From assembly GCA_035359995.1 (NCBI GenBank), contig DAORZT010000040.1, positions 1 to 26,106 on the forward strand: 26,106 nucleotides of DNA, written 5' to 3'. Origin of the DNA: JAKPCT01 sp029553165 (GTDB lineage Bacteria; Bacillota; UBA4882; UBA8346). Below the pieces are notes generated by a model. That model did not search any database. It was not told the origin of the DNA and saw nothing but the letters and a program-made list of their open reading frames with translations. Positions 24,650 to 26,106 of the stretch are shown piece after piece (positions within the stretch are counted from its first letter, which is position 1; every line of letters begins with the position of its first letter). The position numbers and the translations under genes are program-made.

Positions 24650-25267
24650 ATGAAAGTCATGGCAGTGATTACTGCTGACATAATCGATTCATCAACACAC
24701 CCCAATTTTGAGCAGGAACTGAAACAAAAACTCCAAACGCTCAATTCACCAGGTTTACTGACACCTTTCACCTTATATCGTGGTGATGAGATTCAGGCGG
24801 TATGTCAACAGTTACAAACTCTACCCAATATTATCCGGCAACTACGTTTTTATTCATTACCGTTAAAGTTAAGGATTGGTGTAGGTATTGGAAAGATTGA
24901 AACTAATGGTTCAACGGCCAATAATTCCTGGGAGATGAATGGGGATGCTTTTTTTAAAGCCCGGGATGCCCTTGATAAAATCAAAAAAGACAAGAGACCA
25001 AAGACCAAATTTGTTACTGAAAGTGAAATCTTTGATCTGACCGGCAATATAATCTATGAATTGGTTGATAATCTGATTGCTAATTGGACTGCTGCTCAAT
25101 GGGAAGCAATCAGTATCTTAGAAAAACATGGTACTTATCAACAAGTTGCCAATATACTGAATGTCAGTCGTCAAAGCGTCCAAAAACGTTGTTATGCGGC
25201 CAATTGGGAGTTGGTTAAAAATTCGGAAAACGGACTAGCACAGTTATTGGAGTATTACTTTTATTAG
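24650..25267 (+). CDS. SatD family protein
   Basis: A 205-residue protein of the SatD family, named from the acid-tolerance/secretion (sat) operon of Streptococcus; its biochemical role is unknown. The opening VMAVITADIIDSS and the central LYRGDEIQAV and RIGVGIGKIET blocks are family-like, recalling nucleotide-cyclase-type folds. Residues about 140-185 form a helix-turn-helix (YQQVANILNVSRQSVQKRC), suggesting DNA binding. ATG at 24650 with GAAAGGGGAT upstream is the start; an earlier in-frame start gives a hydrophobic extension from intergenic DNA. SatD genes often sit next to DUF3307 genes, and one follows here, but 600 bp away. Confidence 0.85.
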   Translation: MKVMAVITADIIDSSTHPNFEQELKQKLQTLNSPGLLTPFTLYRGDEIQAVCQQLQTLPNIIRQLRFYSLPLKLRIGVGIGKIETNGSTANNSWEMNGDAFFKARDALDKIKKDKRPKTKFVTESEIFDLTGNIIYELVDNLIANWTAAQWEAISILEKHGTYQQVANILNVSRQSVQKRCYAANWELVKNSENGLAQLLEYYFY

Positions 25268-25359
25268 ATAAATAGCAATTTGTAATGTTTTAAGGAGAGA
25301 TATATTATCAACAACGATTTGGTAAATCTTATAGTGAACAAAGAGAAGAATTACTCCAG

Positions 25360-25560
25360 ATGAAAAAGAAATTGTTAAAGTTAACATCCGCTGAAAGAAT
25401 CCAGTTTAAAAAGGATTTTGCCGAATTCAGAAAACGGGAAGCTGAGATTAGAGGTTGGATTAAAAACGGGGCAGGAAAAGAAATTGTGAATAAACATAAA
25501 GAGGATTGTTTGAAGGAAATAGTAAAAATTCAAAATAAAAAAATGCCAATACAATATTGA
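25360..25560 (+). CDS. Small lysine-rich reading frame, likely fragment
   Basis: The 66-residue open part of the broken gene that does have an ATG. It is Lys/Glu-rich and helical (AERIQFKKDFAEFRKREAEIRGW). It has no SD site of its own, and its frame is open upstream to 25306, so the ATG is probably internal. It could be expressed by coupling, since a 19-codon frame starting at ATT 25304 (well spaced from AAGGAG) ends in ATGA at 25360-25363. Function unknown. Confidence 0.35.
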   Translation: MKKKLLKLTSAERIQFKKDFAEFRKREAEIRGWIKNGAGKEIVNKHKEDCLKEIVKIQNKKMPIQY

Positions 25561-25760
25561 AAAAGCAACTTGCTGAAGTGGGGGTTGGTGGTAACTTTGA
25601 AAAATTTATCAATAATTTAAGAAGTGTTCAAGAAAGTATCCGAAAAATAGAAGAAAAAGTCGGTACTGAGATAAAAAACGGGAATGAAGTTAAAACCATA
25701 AATAGTAATAATATCAATAGTGTCTCATTCAAGTCAGATAGAAAAGGAATTGGAGGATAA
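25557..25760 (+). CDS. Second small reading frame, likely fragment
   Basis: A 67-residue frame opening with TTG that overlaps the previous stop (TTGA) and has no SD. Its sequence (LKKQLAEVGVGGNFEKFINNLRSVQESIRKIEEKVG) reads as a direct continuation of the upstream frame after a one-base shift at the A-run. Its last 12 residues look non-native where the frame shifts again. Best read as a piece of the broken gene. Confidence 0.3.
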   Translation: MKKQLAEVGVGGNFEKFINNLRSVQESIRKIEEKVGTEIKNGNEVKTINSNNINSVSFKSDRKGIGG

Positions 25761-25820
25761 ACTAAATCAATTAAAACGGTTGATTTTTCCGGTAGTATTA
25801 CATAGTAGCAACTTGTAAAG

Positions 25821-25854
25821 GTTGCAAATGATAATTGCACCCGAAAATGGGTGC
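25821..25854 (+). promoter_or_regulatory. Hairpins before the DUF3307 gene
   Basis: GCACCC (25837-25842) and GGGTGC (25849-25854) form a 6-bp stem with a 6-nt loop, just before the SD. Its left arm overlaps a weaker pairing of TTGCAA (25822-25827) with TTGCA (25835-25839). There is no T-run, so it is not a standard terminator. Function unclear. Confidence 0.3.
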
Positions 25855-25871
25855 TTGAATAGGGAGGATCA

Positions 25872-26106
25872 ATGATTGCTCTGTTACTGACAATTATCGC
25901 TCATGTCACGGCGGATTTTCTGTTGCAAACCGATAAAATGGCCGCTGATAAACGAAATAAAAAATGGTCCGGTTTTCTAAAACATGCCGTGATTATCTGG
26001 TTGATTATGTTGTTGGTGCTGCATTGTTATCAACCGGGATTAATCTTTTTCTATATTACGATAATTACTGTTTTACATATCGTAATTGATGTGCTTAAAT
26101 CATTAT
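25872..26106 (+). CDS. DUF3307 family membrane protein, partial at window end
   Basis: The first 78 residues of a protein that runs off the window. The opening LTIIAHVTADFLLQTDKMAADKR is the DUF3307 hallmark (a HxxxDFLLQT pattern). Hydrophobic segments follow at about 1-16, 40-51 and 55-73, so it is an integral membrane protein. Function is unknown; association with SatD-family regulators is known from gene neighbourhoods. AGGGAGG lies correctly before the ATG. Confidence 0.85.
   Translation, partial: MIALLLTIIAHVTADFLLQTDKMAADKRNKKWSGFLKHAVIIWLIMLLVLHCYQPGLIFFYITIITVLHIVIDVLKSL

Larger units (their letters stand above)
25306..25818 (+). pseudogene. Broken coiled-coil gene between satD and DUF3307
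   Basis: One protein-like sequence is spread over two frames. It opens without a start codon (from TAT at 25306, YQQRFGKSYSEQREELLQ, soon after TAAGGAGAGA at 25291-25300). It continues through the ATG at 25360, must shift by -1 at the seven-A run 25537-25543 to go on as NANTILKKQLAEVGVGG, and must shift back near 25720 to reach KELEDKLNQLKRLIFPVV and stop at 25818. The composite is a charged, largely helical chain of about 170 residues. The lost start and two shifts suggest decay, though sequencing error or slippage at the A-run is possible. No family recognised. Confidence 0.45.

Noticed and set aside
1..26106. CRISPR array, tRNA or rRNA genes
   Set aside because: No regularly spaced repeats and no tRNA or rRNA signatures were seen on either strand.

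Overview
The window is low-GC chromosomal DNA that looks like a spore-forming, Firmicutes-type bacterium. It carries the sporulation genes spoIIP and a spoVAE-type gene, two DUF3189 genes, and the Firmicutes arrangement of rpmB divergent from yloU-fakA. Two genes hint at an outer membrane: a full-length Gram-negative-style Prc protease and a small exported protein with beta-barrel-like sequence. A diderm spore former (a Hydrogenispora/Limnochordia-like lineage is one possibility) would fit, but that placement is inference. Starts other than ATG are common; TTG with a good Shine-Dalgarno (SD) site is used for prs, rpmB, fakA, ispH, a DUF3189 gene and an activase gene.

Region by region. 1-50: two perfect or near-perfect hairpins, perhaps the end of an IS200/IS605- or REP-like element cut by the window edge. 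251-3155: an exported Asp-box/DUF4015 glycosidase-like protein, a Smr-domain protein and a small unknown protein. 3173-6750: Prc protease, a DUF1284 protein (minus) and the barrel-like protein. 6759-9151 (all minus): rpmB, prs, then a cyclic-di-AMP (ydaO-type) riboswitch with terminator in front of dapB. 9442-16731 (plus): a housekeeping run of yloU, fakA, degV (FakB), rsmD, coaD, a coiled-coil gene, cmk, ispH and a four-domain S1 protein, ending in a strong terminator.

16804-20317: a long leader whose segments can pair in mutually exclusive ways, one of which buries the ribosome-binding site, followed by a tight sporulation-associated operon: DUF1614 membrane protein, spoIIP, two tandem DUF3189 genes and spoVAE. 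20439-23970: three overlapping genes related to the 2-hydroxyacyl-CoA dehydratase activator system (DUF2229, a paralogous D-component-like protein, and an ATPase with both iron-sulfur cysteines), then a Mug-type DNA glycosylase. 24138-26106: a small cupin, a SatD-family protein, a broken coiled-coil reading frame, and the start of a DUF3307 membrane protein that runs off the window.

The most notable items are the undescribed alternative-pairing leader before the spoIIP operon, the c-di-AMP riboswitch on a lysine/diaminopimelate gene, and the stand-alone three-gene activase cassette. The two stretches over 300 bases without a confident gene are 16732-17046 (terminator plus the leader) and 25268-25871 (the broken reading frame plus a hairpin). 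No tRNA, rRNA, CRISPR array or intact transposase gene was seen.
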